A stretch of 17,190 nucleotides of DNA from Halieaceae bacterium (GCA_002683395.1 NYTG01000049.1:17651-34840), one strand, 5' to 3'. Counted from the first letter of the stretch, positions 1-7,408 are shown. Numbers and translations are program-made. The notes: a model not told the origin generated them from the letters alone.

Positions 1-1431
1 TCGGTCTTAAACGCCACGCTTAAAGCTCCGGATAGCGCTGCCAACGGCCTTCCCGTTTTCGACCCTCTGCCTGCAGTTAAGCTGCCCAAATTATCGCAAC
101 CGTGGAATATCGTGGTATCGGGGGTCGGAGGCACCGGTGTACTCACCGTAACCGCGTTAATCGCAATGGCCGCGCACATTGAGGGGAAAGGCTGCGCGAC
201 GCTGAACCAAACAGGTCTGGCGCAAAAGTTTGGCGCAGTCGTGAGCCACGTTCGGGTCGCAGAAGATCAGCCCAGCATCAAGGCTGTGCGCGTCCCCGCA
301 GGGGAAGCCGACCTGCTCATCGGGTGCGACCTTGTCGTGAGTACCGGTTACGACACCATGGGAAAGACAGCCGAAAACCGCACCCACGCCATTATCAACG
401 ATGCGGAGCAGCCGACGGCGGCCTTTATCCATGACCCTGATGCAGAGTTGCCAACCGCAGCTATGCGTCACCACATTCAGCAACAGTGTGGCAGCGACAG
501 CGTCACCTTTGTGAACGCCACTAACATTGCGCTGCAGGTGCTGGGCGACTCCCTCTACCTGAACCTTTTTCTGCTGGGCATTGCACACCAGCAAGGCAAG
601 GTGCCTGTGACTGCCGAGGCACTGAATGAAGCAATCAACCTCAATGGTGTGGAGGTCGCCGGTAATCAGCGAGCGTTCCTAATGGGGCGCCGGTTTGCAG
701 CCTGGCCCGAAAAAGTCTTGGCTTTAATGCCTGACGCGTCGGCCCCAATGATCACTCAGGTTGACGAGCCACTGGAACTCGACGCCCTGATCACCGAGCG
801 GACACAGCGGCTCGTCGCTTACCAGTCCCAGCGGTTCGCACAGGCATATCAGCAGCAAGTGGACCTCATCAGGCAGCAGGATCCGATTGCAGACCAACCC
901 GGCTCGGTCACCCGAGTGGTTGCAGAGCAGTTGTATCGGCTTATGGCGATCAAAGATGAATACGAAGTTGCCCGACTGTTCACCAGCGAAGCGTTCCGGG
1001 CACAGCTAGATGATCAATTTGAGCCCGGTTACCGACTTCATTTTCATTTGGCGCCACCCATTTTCAGCAGAATCGACAGTGTCACAGGACGGAGTCAAAA
1101 ACGGGTTTTTGGTGGATGGATGCTGACTGCCTTCCGATTGCTCAAGTCATTACGTTGGCTTCGCAACACGCCGCTGGATATTTTTAGTCTCACGGCTGAA
1201 CGTCGTTCGGCCAAGACCGACCTGAGTACTTACCGTCAAGATCTTGCGGTCATTGCACAGAGCTTGAGTACCTGTCGCTATGACGATGCGCTGGCGCTGG
1301 CGGGATTACCCGAAAAACTCAGAGGTTATGGGCCGGTCCGTGAAACAGCGCGCGCGGTGCTCACGCCGCAACGCTCGACGCTGCGCGGAAAGTTAGACTC
1401 CCTGCAAGCAGTGCAAATAGCTTCAGCGTAA
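1..1431 (+). CDS. Indolepyruvate:ferredoxin oxidoreductase, C-terminal part (5' truncated)
   Basis: The reading frame is open from base 1 to the TAA at 1429-1431, so this is the last 476 codons of a longer gene; the first internal ATG or GTG is not the true start. A glycine-rich VSGVGGTGVLT motif near residue 40 of the visible part, followed by LNQTGLAQKFGAVVSHVR, marks the gamma (2-oxoacid:acceptor oxidoreductase) domain. The remaining ~240 residues match the C-terminal extension of single-chain enzymes of about 1150 residues, with PGYRLHFHLAPP and the KLRGYGPVRE stretch near the end. Family knowledge: these enzymes oxidatively decarboxylate aryl- or branched-chain 2-oxoacids to acyl-CoA, reducing ferredoxin, in amino acid catabolism. 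The TPP and Fe-S domains would lie left of the window. It converges on the protease gene with a 41-bp gap and no obvious terminator. Confidence 0.9.
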   Translation, partial: SVLNATLKAPDSAANGLPVFDPLPAVKLPKLSQPWNIVVSGVGGTGVLTVTALIAMAAHIEGKGCATLNQTGLAQKFGAVVSHVRVAEDQPSIKAVRVPAGEADLLIGCDLVVSTGYDTMGKTAENRTHAIINDAEQPTAAFIHDPDAELPTAAMRHHIQQQCGSDSVTFVNATNIALQVLGDSLYLNLFLLGIAHQQGKVPVTAEALNEAINLNGVEVAGNQRAFLMGRRFAAWPEKVLALMPDASAPMITQVDEPLELDALITERTQRLVAYQSQRFAQAYQQQVDLIRQQDPIADQPGSVTRVVAEQLYRLMAIKDEYEVARLFTSEAFRAQLDDQFEPGYRLHFHLAPPIFSRIDSVTGRSQKRVFGGWMLTAFRLLKSLRWLRNTPLDIFSLTAERRSAKTDLSTYRQDLAVIAQSLSTCRYDDALALAGLPEKLRGYGPVRETARAVLTPQRSTLRGKLDSLQAVQIASA

Positions 1432-1472
1432 ACCCGGCTTATTGCCATCATCAGATCCACTGGCCCTCCGGC

Positions 1473-3839
1473 CTAGCGAATCTCGATGATCTGGAAGTCC
1501 TGTGCCGCGGTGCGCCAATCCAGCAAAATATCGTAAACCTGACCGTCCATAACCACGTCTTCCAACGAGATCTGGCTGTCCGATACCGCACATTGCGCAC
1601 CAGACAGCGCCACCTCGTCATCTGCGCCAAAGAACGGCTTATGAAACCGGGTCACCGTAAACGTCGAGCTGCTCTCTATAAACTCGTCACTCTGGTTGTA
1701 GGCCCGAGCGGTGATGGTGTGCTCTCCCGGGGACATGTCATTGTAATTCCACGCGAGAGAGAATCCTGAAGCTAAAGCGTTCTCAATATCCGGGAAGACA
1801 TTGCCCACATCATTCCTGAGACCACCGTAAGGAGCATCAAACGCGTAAACCCCATCCATCCAAACCTCGATGCGATCAACCCCGATGCTGGCAACAGACC
1901 AGCCACGCAGGTTGCCAACCCCGGAATAAACGCTGCCGGCCACTGGCTCCTCGAGCGAAAGCCGAAACGTCTCTCCAGCAACCAGCACCGGCTCAAATAC
2001 GGGTTCTAGCAAACAATCTGAATTGACCTGAGCCACGGTAAAGGCATTGCCCTGCAAGCTGCCACCGCAGGAGCTCTCTACGTTCGTCAGCCGATAACCA
2101 TTTGCCGGCGCAAAATTGACGGTCAGCGACTCTCCGGTTTTCACCAACTGGGTGGTGTGTGCGGCGGCGGCACCTTGATTGGTCGCAGTCGTTCTAACCT
2201 GTGCGTAAGTGCCCTCATAGTCATCATCCCAAAGCAAGTGAAGCGATTCGATCAGCTTGTCAGAAGTGGGGTCGTAATAGGTAATCCAAGACTCTTTGTA
2301 GTCGGTTCCAAAAGGGCTTTCCTCCTCCGCTTCGCAGGAGGGCACCAGACCATATTCTGGCGCCACGGCAAGCTCTTCTGGTTCATAGGTCGACGTCAAT
2401 GTTTGTCCCGTTGGCGTGATTACTGAAAATGCTCGAACGTCAATAGTGTGGGGCGATTGGTTTGTAAAACCATGTCCTGTGCGGTATCCGTCACCGCCCT
2501 CGTCGAGCTCGCACACTTCATCGATGATGCGATAGTCGTTAATCAGCTCACTGGCTAAGGCCGCACTCTCGTAGCCCGCCACCATAAAGCGTGTTTGGGT
2601 GAAACCGCGGGCGTTGTCTGCCGATTCAGGGTCGCCCGCCGCTACGCCACAAGCCTGCCCGCTGCAATTCAGTAGCCGTGGGTTGGAGAAAACTGCGCTT
2701 TCCGGCTCGTTGCCGTAACTCATGATGGTATGGAAAGTTAATTCCCGGTAATGACCAAAGCTAAATGGATAGGCCTGCACTGCCTCTTCCTCAGCAATAC
2801 GGCGCTCATGAGTAGAGCCCAGTAAATGCCCGATCTCGTGAGCCGTGGTGGTATCAGGGCAGTAGGTATCTCCCGGCGCCTTGTTGATCGGCAACCACTG
2901 CACTACCGTCATATAAGCAGCTCGATAGGGGGCGCCGTCCTGAACGCCTATGGGCGCTATCCCGCAGGCGTCGTCTTCCTCGGGGATAGTTTCCCGCAGC
3001 GCCACCACCAGATCCGCAGCATAGAAGCTGCGGTCACTCTCGATATCCGCAAAAGGTCCTTCGGCATAAAACATCTGATCGAGCACGTCTTCCTGAAGCA
3101 AGGCCGGATCAATCTCCAGGGGTTTAACGGCCACCACATTGGCTTGAAGGGAGATCTGGCTATCGACCATTGCCTGGCTGGTAATCTCGGTCACCAGATC
3201 GGCGATCGCCTCCGGTGTTTCCATGCCGGCTTCGTGATAAAAAAGAATGTCCACCGTTGCCGTACCGGAAGCAAAAGTGGGGTAGTGAATGGTCTCTTCA
3301 GAGAGGTCTTTGAGCACGGCGCGCTCCATTCGCTTGACGCCAAATTCGAGGTCAATGGAGCGCTCACTTTTATCCAAGCGCGGGAGCCGCGCAGCCCCCG
3401 TATCAGCGGGCCGCGCCAGATAAGGATCGGCGTAGTGCCAAACAATCTCCCCCGCCTCCTCCACCAATCGGTAGAGCCTGGCGCCATCGCGCAGGGAGCC
3501 TTGCAGCTGGCCATCAGACGTCACCACCATGGTCAACCGTGCACCCGCTTCGTTCAGCCCCCGGATCACTCTATTGCCTTGGTTTGACCTGCTTGCCGAT
3601 TCGACCCGGAACTCATAGTCTTCGCCAAATTCAGAGCGCAGGTTGAGCCTGTCGCCCGTGCGGGCATTAAGTTGCTTGGCTGAGATGATCCGTTGCGGCA
3701 ATCGATCTGCCTGCGTGAGCTGCACCGTCAATCTGTCACCCGCCGAGAGGGCAGGGAAATCCAGCACCAACAGCGACAACAACATGAAAAGGCGCGGGAA
3801 AACGCCTAACGGGCCTGTTTTGAGAGGAGAAAAATCCAT
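1473..3839 (-). CDS. Exported metzincin (reprolysin-like) zinc metalloprotease with Ig-like C-terminal modules
   Basis: A 788-residue protein from the ATG at 3839. A TTG two codons upstream (3845) is possible, but an AGAGG sits about 9 bases before the ATG and too close to the TTG. An N-terminal hydrophobic segment (RLFMLLSLLVLDFPALSA) looks like a Sec signal peptide ending near residue 33. The catalytic domain spans roughly residues 185-430. It carries the extended zinc motif HEIGHLLGSTH (His334, Glu335, His338, His344) and a Met-turn TIMSYG (Met373), the hallmarks of metzincins, with a DILFYHEAG start typical of M12B/reprolysin-like bacterial enzymes. Downstream are a Cys-containing InlB B-repeat-like segment (about 565-620) and an Ig-like segment (about 620-733, WMDGVYAFD...GEHTITARAYN). 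No sortase or autotransporter signal is seen. It is probably secreted and may digest external protein; the substrate is unknown. It is monocistronic, divergent from the gene at 3913. Confidence 0.88.
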   Translation of the reverse strand: MDFSPLKTGPLGVFPRLFMLLSLLVLDFPALSAGDRLTVQLTQADRLPQRIISAKQLNARTGDRLNLRSEFGEDYEFRVESASRSNQGNRVIRGLNEAGARLTMVVTSDGQLQGSLRDGARLYRLVEEAGEIVWHYADPYLARPADTGAARLPRLDKSERSIDLEFGVKRMERAVLKDLSEETIHYPTFASGTATVDILFYHEAGMETPEAIADLVTEITSQAMVDSQISLQANVVAVKPLEIDPALLQEDVLDQMFYAEGPFADIESDRSFYAADLVVALRETIPEEDDACGIAPIGVQDGAPYRAAYMTVVQWLPINKAPGDTYCPDTTTAHEIGHLLGSTHERRIAEEEAVQAYPFSFGHYRELTFHTIMSYGNEPESAVFSNPRLLNCSGQACGVAAGDPESADNARGFTQTRFMVAGYESAALASELINDYRIIDEVCELDEGGDGYRTGHGFTNQSPHTIDVRAFSVITPTGQTLTSTYEPEELAVAPEYGLVPSCEAEEESPFGTDYKESWITYYDPTSDKLIESLHLLWDDDYEGTYAQVRTTATNQGAAAAHTTQLVKTGESLTVNFAPANGYRLTNVESSCGGSLQGNAFTVAQVNSDCLLEPVFEPVLVAGETFRLSLEEPVAGSVYSGVGNLRGWSVASIGVDRIEVWMDGVYAFDAPYGGLRNDVGNVFPDIENALASGFSLAWNYNDMSPGEHTITARAYNQSDEFIESSSTFTVTRFHKPFFGADDEVALSGAQCAVSDSQISLEDVVMDGQVYDILLDWRTAAQDFQIIEIR

Positions 3840-3851
3840 TTTCAAAAACCT

Positions 3852-3881
3852 CTGATCTGCTTTACTGGAAAGAGGTATAAC
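3852..3881 (+). promoter_or_regulatory. Possible sigma-70 promoter for the gene at 3913
   Basis: The 73-bp region between two divergent starts contains TATAAC (3876-3881) as a good -10 candidate. CTGATC (3852-3857), 18 bp upstream, is a weak -35. This would give a short leader of about 25 bases before the ATG at 3913. Assignment is by eye only. Confidence 0.3.
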
Positions 3882-3912
3882 ATTCTCTCAGCGCGGTTTG
3901 AAGGATAGCGCC

Positions 3913-4323
3913 ATGGTATTCGAACCTACTCTATACGCGATTTATGACACGGACGGTTCCGTTTTGGGCGAACTGCGCTATGTAAGAGACAAGTGCATCG
4001 GCAAAGCGGAGTGTGCACTATGCGATCTAACGCATGGTTGGAACCCACTGGGAAGGTCGGCCTGGCGGCAGCGAACCGGGGTCTCCGCATCCGTCATCTG
4101 GCTGCATCGCGATGAGCTACCTCAGCATGCATTGCTTCACTTGAGCGGGCAGTTGCCCTGCATCGCGGTGGACCGCGACGGCGACTTCGATATTCTGATC
4201 TCTCGCGAGGCTCTGCAAGGCTGTGAGGGTGATTTCACTGTATTCGAGCACCTTTTAGAACAGAAGGTGCGGGCGCTAACATCCCCCATAGCGGCCGCAG
4301 CAGAGACCGGGATAAGCGATTAA
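3913..4323 (+). CDS. Conserved-type small cytosolic protein with a CxxCxxxH motif, function unknown
   Basis: A 136-residue protein. The frame can be extended to a TTG at 3898, but AAGGA (3901-3905) lies 7 bases before the ATG at 3913, which is therefore the better start. There is no signal peptide or membrane segment. The notable stretch is KAECALCDLTHGWNPLGRSAW: Cys34-x2-Cys37-x3-His41, preceded by Cys28, which could bind a metal or act as a thiol site. The N-terminus (LYAIYDTDGSVLGELRYV) reads like a beta-hairpin. I recall similar small proteins in other bacteria labelled only as hypothetical, but cannot name a family. It stands alone between the divergent protease and the convergent CMD gene, so context gives no role. 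Confidence 0.75.
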   Translation: MVFEPTLYAIYDTDGSVLGELRYVRDKCIGKAECALCDLTHGWNPLGRSAWRQRTGVSASVIWLHRDELPQHALLHLSGQLPCIAVDRDGDFDILISREALQGCEGDFTVFEHLLEQKVRALTSPIAAAAETGISD

Positions 4324-4431
4324 TCCGCAGTGTGTCTGCCGCGCCGTGCAATCACGCAGTCGATCAACCGGTAACATGATGGCTTAAAAGTGAGAAGGGC
4401 CGCATTGCTGCCGACCCTCCCGCGCGCACCT

Positions 4432-4824
4432 TTAATCAAACATTTTCATAAACGTGTCCATATCAAACTGATTGCCGTAGAGCATGGAACTGTTCAGGGC
4501 AACATCCGCGGCAATCGCAACCGCTGTTTTAATCTCTTCTTCCGTGGCCCCCGCTGCCCGCGCGAACGCGGCATGCGCAGGGATGCAATACACGCACTTC
4601 ATAGCAACTGAAGCCGAGATCGCGGCCAGCTGCGCGTGCTTGAGTGGGATTGCACCGTTAAAAACATTCTTTTCGACCGCGGCGTAGTAGGCCTCAGCCG
4701 CCGCCTGTTGGGACTCCGGATGCAATAGCACAAACGGGTTCGCGGTTTTAACGTCGCGCATTTGATCATCGGCGATCGCTAACGAACTTATTAGCAACGC
4801 ACTTAGCACCATGAAAAATCTCAT
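4432..4824 (-). CDS. Exported carboxymuconolactone decarboxylase/AhpD-like CxxC protein
   Basis: A 130-residue protein. The open frame extends to 4887, but the ATG at 4824 has AAGGAG seven bases upstream and begins a clear signal peptide (MRFFMVLSALLISSLAIA), so that start is chosen. The mature part is a single all-helical CMD/AhpD fold with CVYCIPAH: Cys77, Cys80 and His84 match the CxxCxxxH active site of AhpD-like peroxidases and reductases. In the family a Glu normally sits 12 residues before the first Cys; here that position appears to be Gln65. Most family members are cytosolic, so an exported version is less usual. A periplasmic thiol/peroxide role is inference. It is the second gene after the repeat protein at 5597, separated from it by a terminator. 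Confidence 0.85.
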   Translation of the reverse strand: MRFFMVLSALLISSLAIADDQMRDVKTANPFVLLHPESQQAAAEAYYAAVEKNVFNGAIPLKHAQLAAISASVAMKCVYCIPAHAAFARAAGATEEEIKTAVAIAADVALNSSMLYGNQFDMDTFMKMFD

Positions 4825-4845
4825 CGAGCTGCTCCTTTTCACTGT

Positions 4846-4877
4846 ATTTGAAAAACACACGCCCCGAACGGGGCGTG
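4846..4877 (-). terminator. Rho-independent terminator between two exported-protein genes
   Basis: A perfect 8-bp GC-rich stem (4858-4865 with 4870-4877, loop GAAC) lies just past the stop of the gene ending at 4893. On the minus strand it is followed within a few bases by TTTTT (4851-4855). On the plus strand there is no T-run, so it works for minus-strand transcripts. Little room remains for a separate promoter before the next start at 4824, so partial read-through into the CMD gene is plausible. Confidence 0.85.
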
Positions 4878-4892
4878 AGTAATACATAAACC

Positions 4893-5597
4893 TCAGCGAC
4901 CGGTGTAGTAGAGGGGCTCACCCTGAATAGAACCGATCGGGGTAGCTGAGCCTGCAGAGGCCGCCTGCAAGAAACGGAATTCCTCGCTGGCAGAGATCCT
5001 GTCTCCAAAGTCGGCCATAGCGGCCCAATCGTCAAAGGACATCACGTAATGCACTTTGCCGTTGCCACCTACGCCCTCCTGATAAATATTGACCTTGGCG
5101 CCCATCGCGGTGTGCATTTTGGCTGCCTGGGTAAACGCTGCGTAGACTGCCGCCGCTTTGCCGGCGCCCGGCTGCCAGACATAAACGCGGTAGGGGCCAT
5201 CCTCAGCAAAGTCTGCAGCGCGAACTCCGTCGTCCCAATTTAGCGCTTCCATGGACCACAGCAGCGTACCCGTAGGCGACTGGGATGCTTGAGCCCAGAA
5301 AGCCTGCCACTCTTCATTAGAATTGGTCTCCTTGGTTTTGGCCCAGGCCTCACCCGAATCCCAACGCAGCACATAGTCAAAAGTGGGGTAGCCTGCGCTC
5401 CCTACGTCCATGCGGAAAACACCCACGGTCGCACCATACTTTTCATGAATTTTAGCGGCCGCCATCATGCCCTGTACCAAACCCTCGGGAGAGGAGGAGT
5501 TGGCCTGCCAGCGAAACACTTCGAGCCGTTCGGCAGATGCCGCACTGGCGAAGCCAGCCAGACAACACACCGCGACCCAGCGGATCATTGCTTTCAT
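4893..5597 (-). CDS. Exported protein with two tandem dimeric alpha/beta-barrel-like repeats
   Basis: A 234-residue protein starting at the ATG at 5595-5597, with AGGAGA about 6 bases upstream. It has a signal peptide (MIRWVAVCCLAGFASAASA, cleavage near residue 22). The mature protein is an internal duplication: residues ~25-116 and ~137-225 align, with VFRWQ/VYVWQ, AAAKIHEKYGATVGVF/QAAKMHTAMGAKVNIY, FDYVLRWDSGEAWA/VHYVMSFDDWAAMA and a closing TGTLLWSM/ATPIGSIQ. The pattern of strand, helix containing a His, strand, strand, helix suggests a ferredoxin-like dimeric alpha+beta barrel (NIPSNAP/ABM-like), so a single chain could form a pseudo-dimer. No catalytic motif is evident; the paired His51 and His162 are candidates. 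Function unknown. It is followed by an intrinsic terminator and the exported CMD-like protein. Confidence 0.78.
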   Translation of the reverse strand: MKAMIRWVAVCCLAGFASAASAERLEVFRWQANSSSPEGLVQGMMAAAKIHEKYGATVGVFRMDVGSAGYPTFDYVLRWDSGEAWAKTKETNSNEEWQAFWAQASQSPTGTLLWSMEALNWDDGVRAADFAEDGPYRVYVWQPGAGKAAAVYAAFTQAAKMHTAMGAKVNIYQEGVGGNGKVHYVMSFDDWAAMADFGDRISASEEFRFLQAASAGSATPIGSIQGEPLYYTGR

Positions 5598-5824
5598 ATC
5601 GAGTCTCCTGATTAATGTTTAACAGCCCGCTCTATTCTTGCTTTTCTTATTCAGAACCGACAGCGCAATGTATCACTTTTACGAAAGAAGTCGCGTCACT
5701 ATCAAAACGGAGTGCAGGAGATACCGGACAGACCGGGATCGCCCACATCGGGGCACCCGTCCAGGTGTTTTCAGCAAGCTATTCGGCAAATCCGCTTAGA
5801 GAGGACCAAGGGCGCCGAGCCGTT
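5598..5824. other. Intergenic region, no gene supported
   Basis: This 227-bp gap separates the start of the repeat-protein gene (5597, minus) from the stop of the desaturase gene (5825, minus), so it should hold the desaturase 3' end and the promoter for the gene at 5597. I see an AT-richer stretch at 5620-5705 compatible with a promoter but no confident -35/-10 pair, and no clear intrinsic terminator. A 90-codon plus-strand frame starting at 5615 runs into the desaturase gene and resembles nothing. Confidence 0.5.
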
Positions 5825-6670
5825 TCAGAACAATTGCTTGACCGGCACACCACTCTCTGCAAGATAGGGCTCGAGCGCACGGTATAACCTGCGGTAGCGG
5901 AAAAAAGGCACCTTTGGGTAGAGATGGTGAATGGCGTGGTAGTTCTGGTAAATCCACGCCAGCGTCAGCAAGGTATCGAGACCCGATCTAGCCTGATAGA
6001 CCGTTGTCGTCTTCATCCGCTCTTGCTCGGTGTGCGGGTGATGCACTGACCACGCAAACAGGGTAACCAGCACGGCATTGCCGATGACCTGCCCAAGCAG
6101 CAGCGTTATTAACGTAACACCCAAGTTGGCGCACAATAGCAATATGAGTAGCCGTGACAGGATAATCGCTGCGAACTCGCGGCGCATAGCCACCTTCTCT
6201 GCGTCGGTGAAATGCTCAAAAGACGCCGCAAATACCCATTCCTTAGGCACAGCTTTGATCCATACCGCGGCCAATCCTGCGGTCGTGTTAGCTGAATACG
6301 GCATGTCCGGGTCTTCGTCGGGATGGTTGGTCGAGCGGTGATGCTTCAAATGGGACCGGCGATGCGCCGTAAAAGAGATACCCACACAATGTGCGGCCAC
6401 ATAGCCGACCCACTCGTTGATCCAGCGCCGCTCCACACTCATTCCAGTGACCGCACCGTGGACCGCATCATGCAGAGGGGTATAGGTGGCATAAGTGCAC
6501 AAACTGATTCCGGCCAGCGCCCACCAAGAAAAGGTAGGCGCGGTGATCAGATGCCAGATGCAGGCCGCATAGATAGCGACGCAACCCACCAGCAGCAAAA
6601 GGGTGGGCCAAGCAAACCCACCGATATGGCGGATGACGACCTGCTGCACTTCTTCCTCGTTACTGACCAT
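5825..6670 (-). CDS. Membrane fatty acid desaturase / CrtR-like hydroxylase family protein
   Basis: A 281-residue protein from the ATG at 6670; a GTG two codons upstream has purines only about 3 bases away, so the ATG is preferred. Three histidine boxes typical of the integral-membrane di-iron desaturase/hydroxylase superfamily are present: HDAVH (67-71), HRRSHLKHH (103-111) and HAIHH (245-249), plus HHPH at 210-213. Hydrophobic segments lie at about 19-42, 46-64, 88-101 and 168-210. The ending HAIHHLYPKVPFFRYRRLY is like that of CrtR-type beta-carotene hydroxylases and related small desaturases. The reaction would be O2-dependent desaturation or hydroxylation of a lipid or carotenoid in the inner membrane; the substrate cannot be decided here. 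No carotenoid genes are in the window. Divergent from the GNAT gene. Confidence 0.85.
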   Translation of the reverse strand: MVSNEEEVQQVVIRHIGGFAWPTLLLLVGCVAIYAACIWHLITAPTFSWWALAGISLCTYATYTPLHDAVHGAVTGMSVERRWINEWVGYVAAHCVGISFTAHRRSHLKHHRSTNHPDEDPDMPYSANTTAGLAAVWIKAVPKEWVFAASFEHFTDAEKVAMRREFAAIILSRLLILLLCANLGVTLITLLLGQVIGNAVLVTLFAWSVHHPHTEQERMKTTTVYQARSGLDTLLTLAWIYQNYHAIHHLYPKVPFFRYRRLYRALEPYLAESGVPVKQLF

Positions 6671-6763
6671 GAGCACTTTCTCTTGCGTTGTTATAGACCC
6701 TAGCGGTCAGTTATTGGCATCAGGATAGCGCTAGCTGCGCCGCGAATCGTCGGAAGTTAGTGC

Positions 6764-6797
6764 AAAAGATGACACGCTCGGCGCCGTGTCACTTTTT
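6764..6797. terminator. Terminator-like hairpin (or palindromic operator) between divergent genes
   Basis: TGACACG (6770-6776) and CGTGTCA (6785-6791) form a perfect 7-bp stem with an 8-base loop. AAAAG (6764-6768) and CTTTT (6792-6796) extend it past a one-base bulge and give a T-run on the plus strand (TTTTT, 6793-6797) and a shorter one on the minus strand. The form is that of a bidirectional intrinsic terminator, yet no annotated gene ends here, so it could end an unrecognised small transcript or be a protein-binding dyad. Confidence 0.55.
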
Positions 6798-6864
6798 GCT
6801 GAATCAACAAGGTCGCTGCACACGCTCACCGCACCCTTAAGTGCTCCGGATTGACCCTACGCTT

Positions 6865-6892
6865 TTGCAATCATCGATAAACCACGTAAATT
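6865..6892 (+). promoter_or_regulatory. Possible promoter for the GNAT gene
   Basis: TTGCAA (6865-6870) and TAAATT (6887-6892) with a 16-bp spacer match the sigma-70 boxes at four of six positions each. TTGACC at 6851-6856 is an alternative -35 for a GATAAA-like -10 near 6876, with a longer spacer. The call is by eye and weak. Confidence 0.28.
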
Positions 6893-6922
6893 GATTCATT
6901 CACGTCTTGAAGGCTGTCCAGA

Positions 6923-7381
6923 ATGCACCCCGATACAACCATTCGCTTTGCCAATGTCCTCGATCTGGAGGGACTCGGGAAACTGTTCGACCAATATAGG
7001 CAATTCTATGACTGCGTATCTGACCTCAATAAGGCGCGAGGCTGGCTACAGGAGAATTTAGAAGCCGGCCGTTCCACGATCTTTGTTGCCGATGACGGTG
7101 CTCACCTAAGCGGCTTTACCCAGCTTTATCCCGCCCTGTGCTCCGTCGATCTGGTCGAGTATTTCGTGCTCTACGATCTTTATGTCAGCGAGCCAGCGAG
7201 ACGGCAGGGCATTGCGCGCGCGCTGATGAATGCGGCCCGCGACTGGGCCAAGGCTCAGGGCGCTGCGCGGCTGGACCTGGAAACCGCGCGGGACAACATC
7301 GCCGGACAGGCTTTGTATCGGAGCCTAGGGTACGAACTCGACGAGGTCTTTTTAAAATTCAGTCTGGACTTGAACGACTGA
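6923..7381 (+). CDS. GNAT-family N-acetyltransferase
   Basis: A 152-residue single-domain protein from the ATG at 6923, with GAAGG about 9 bases upstream. The acetyl-CoA pyrophosphate-binding motif A is clear: DLYVSEPARRQGIARALM (85-102, core RRQGIAR at 93-99). It is followed by the usual C-terminal NIAGQALYRSLGYE (125-138). The N-terminal half (TIRFANVLDLEGLGKLFDQY) also has the standard GNAT beta1-alpha1 layout. The family transfers acetyl from acetyl-CoA to amines of small molecules, peptides or proteins; the acceptor cannot be predicted. It is a solitary gene, converging with the diguanylate cyclase gene with a 27-bp gap. Confidence 0.9.
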   Translation: MHPDTTIRFANVLDLEGLGKLFDQYRQFYDCVSDLNKARGWLQENLEAGRSTIFVADDGAHLSGFTQLYPALCSVDLVEYFVLYDLYVSEPARRQGIARALMNAARDWAKAQGAARLDLETARDNIAGQALYRSLGYELDEVFLKFSLDLND

Positions 7382-7408
7382 GCGCTAGACTGGTGGGTGA
7401 TAGCTCCG

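Larger units (their letters stand above)
6677..6922. other. Divergent intergenic region with promoters and a hairpin
   Basis: This 246-bp gap lies between divergent starts (desaturase minus, GNAT plus). For the desaturase, the minus strand reads TATAAC at 6695-6690 as a -10 candidate, without a good -35. Candidates for the GNAT gene lie at 6851-6892. The middle contains a terminator-like inverted repeat listed separately. I see no supportable protein gene inside. Confidence 0.5.

Noticed and set aside
1462..1473. GGCC-CTCC-GGCC inverted repeat between the two convergent genes
   Set aside because: The stem is only 4 bp, overlaps a stop codon and has no T-run, so it is not a credible terminator.
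2826..3587. A 253-codon open frame on the plus strand
   Set aside because: It is fully antisense to the metalloprotease catalytic region, whose HEIGHLLGSTH and Met-turn motifs are on the minus strand; its translation resembles no protein.
5615..5887. A 90-codon plus-strand open frame in the gap beside the repeat-protein gene
   Set aside because: Its last 63 bases lie antisense inside the desaturase gene, it has no good ribosome site, and its composition is not protein-like.
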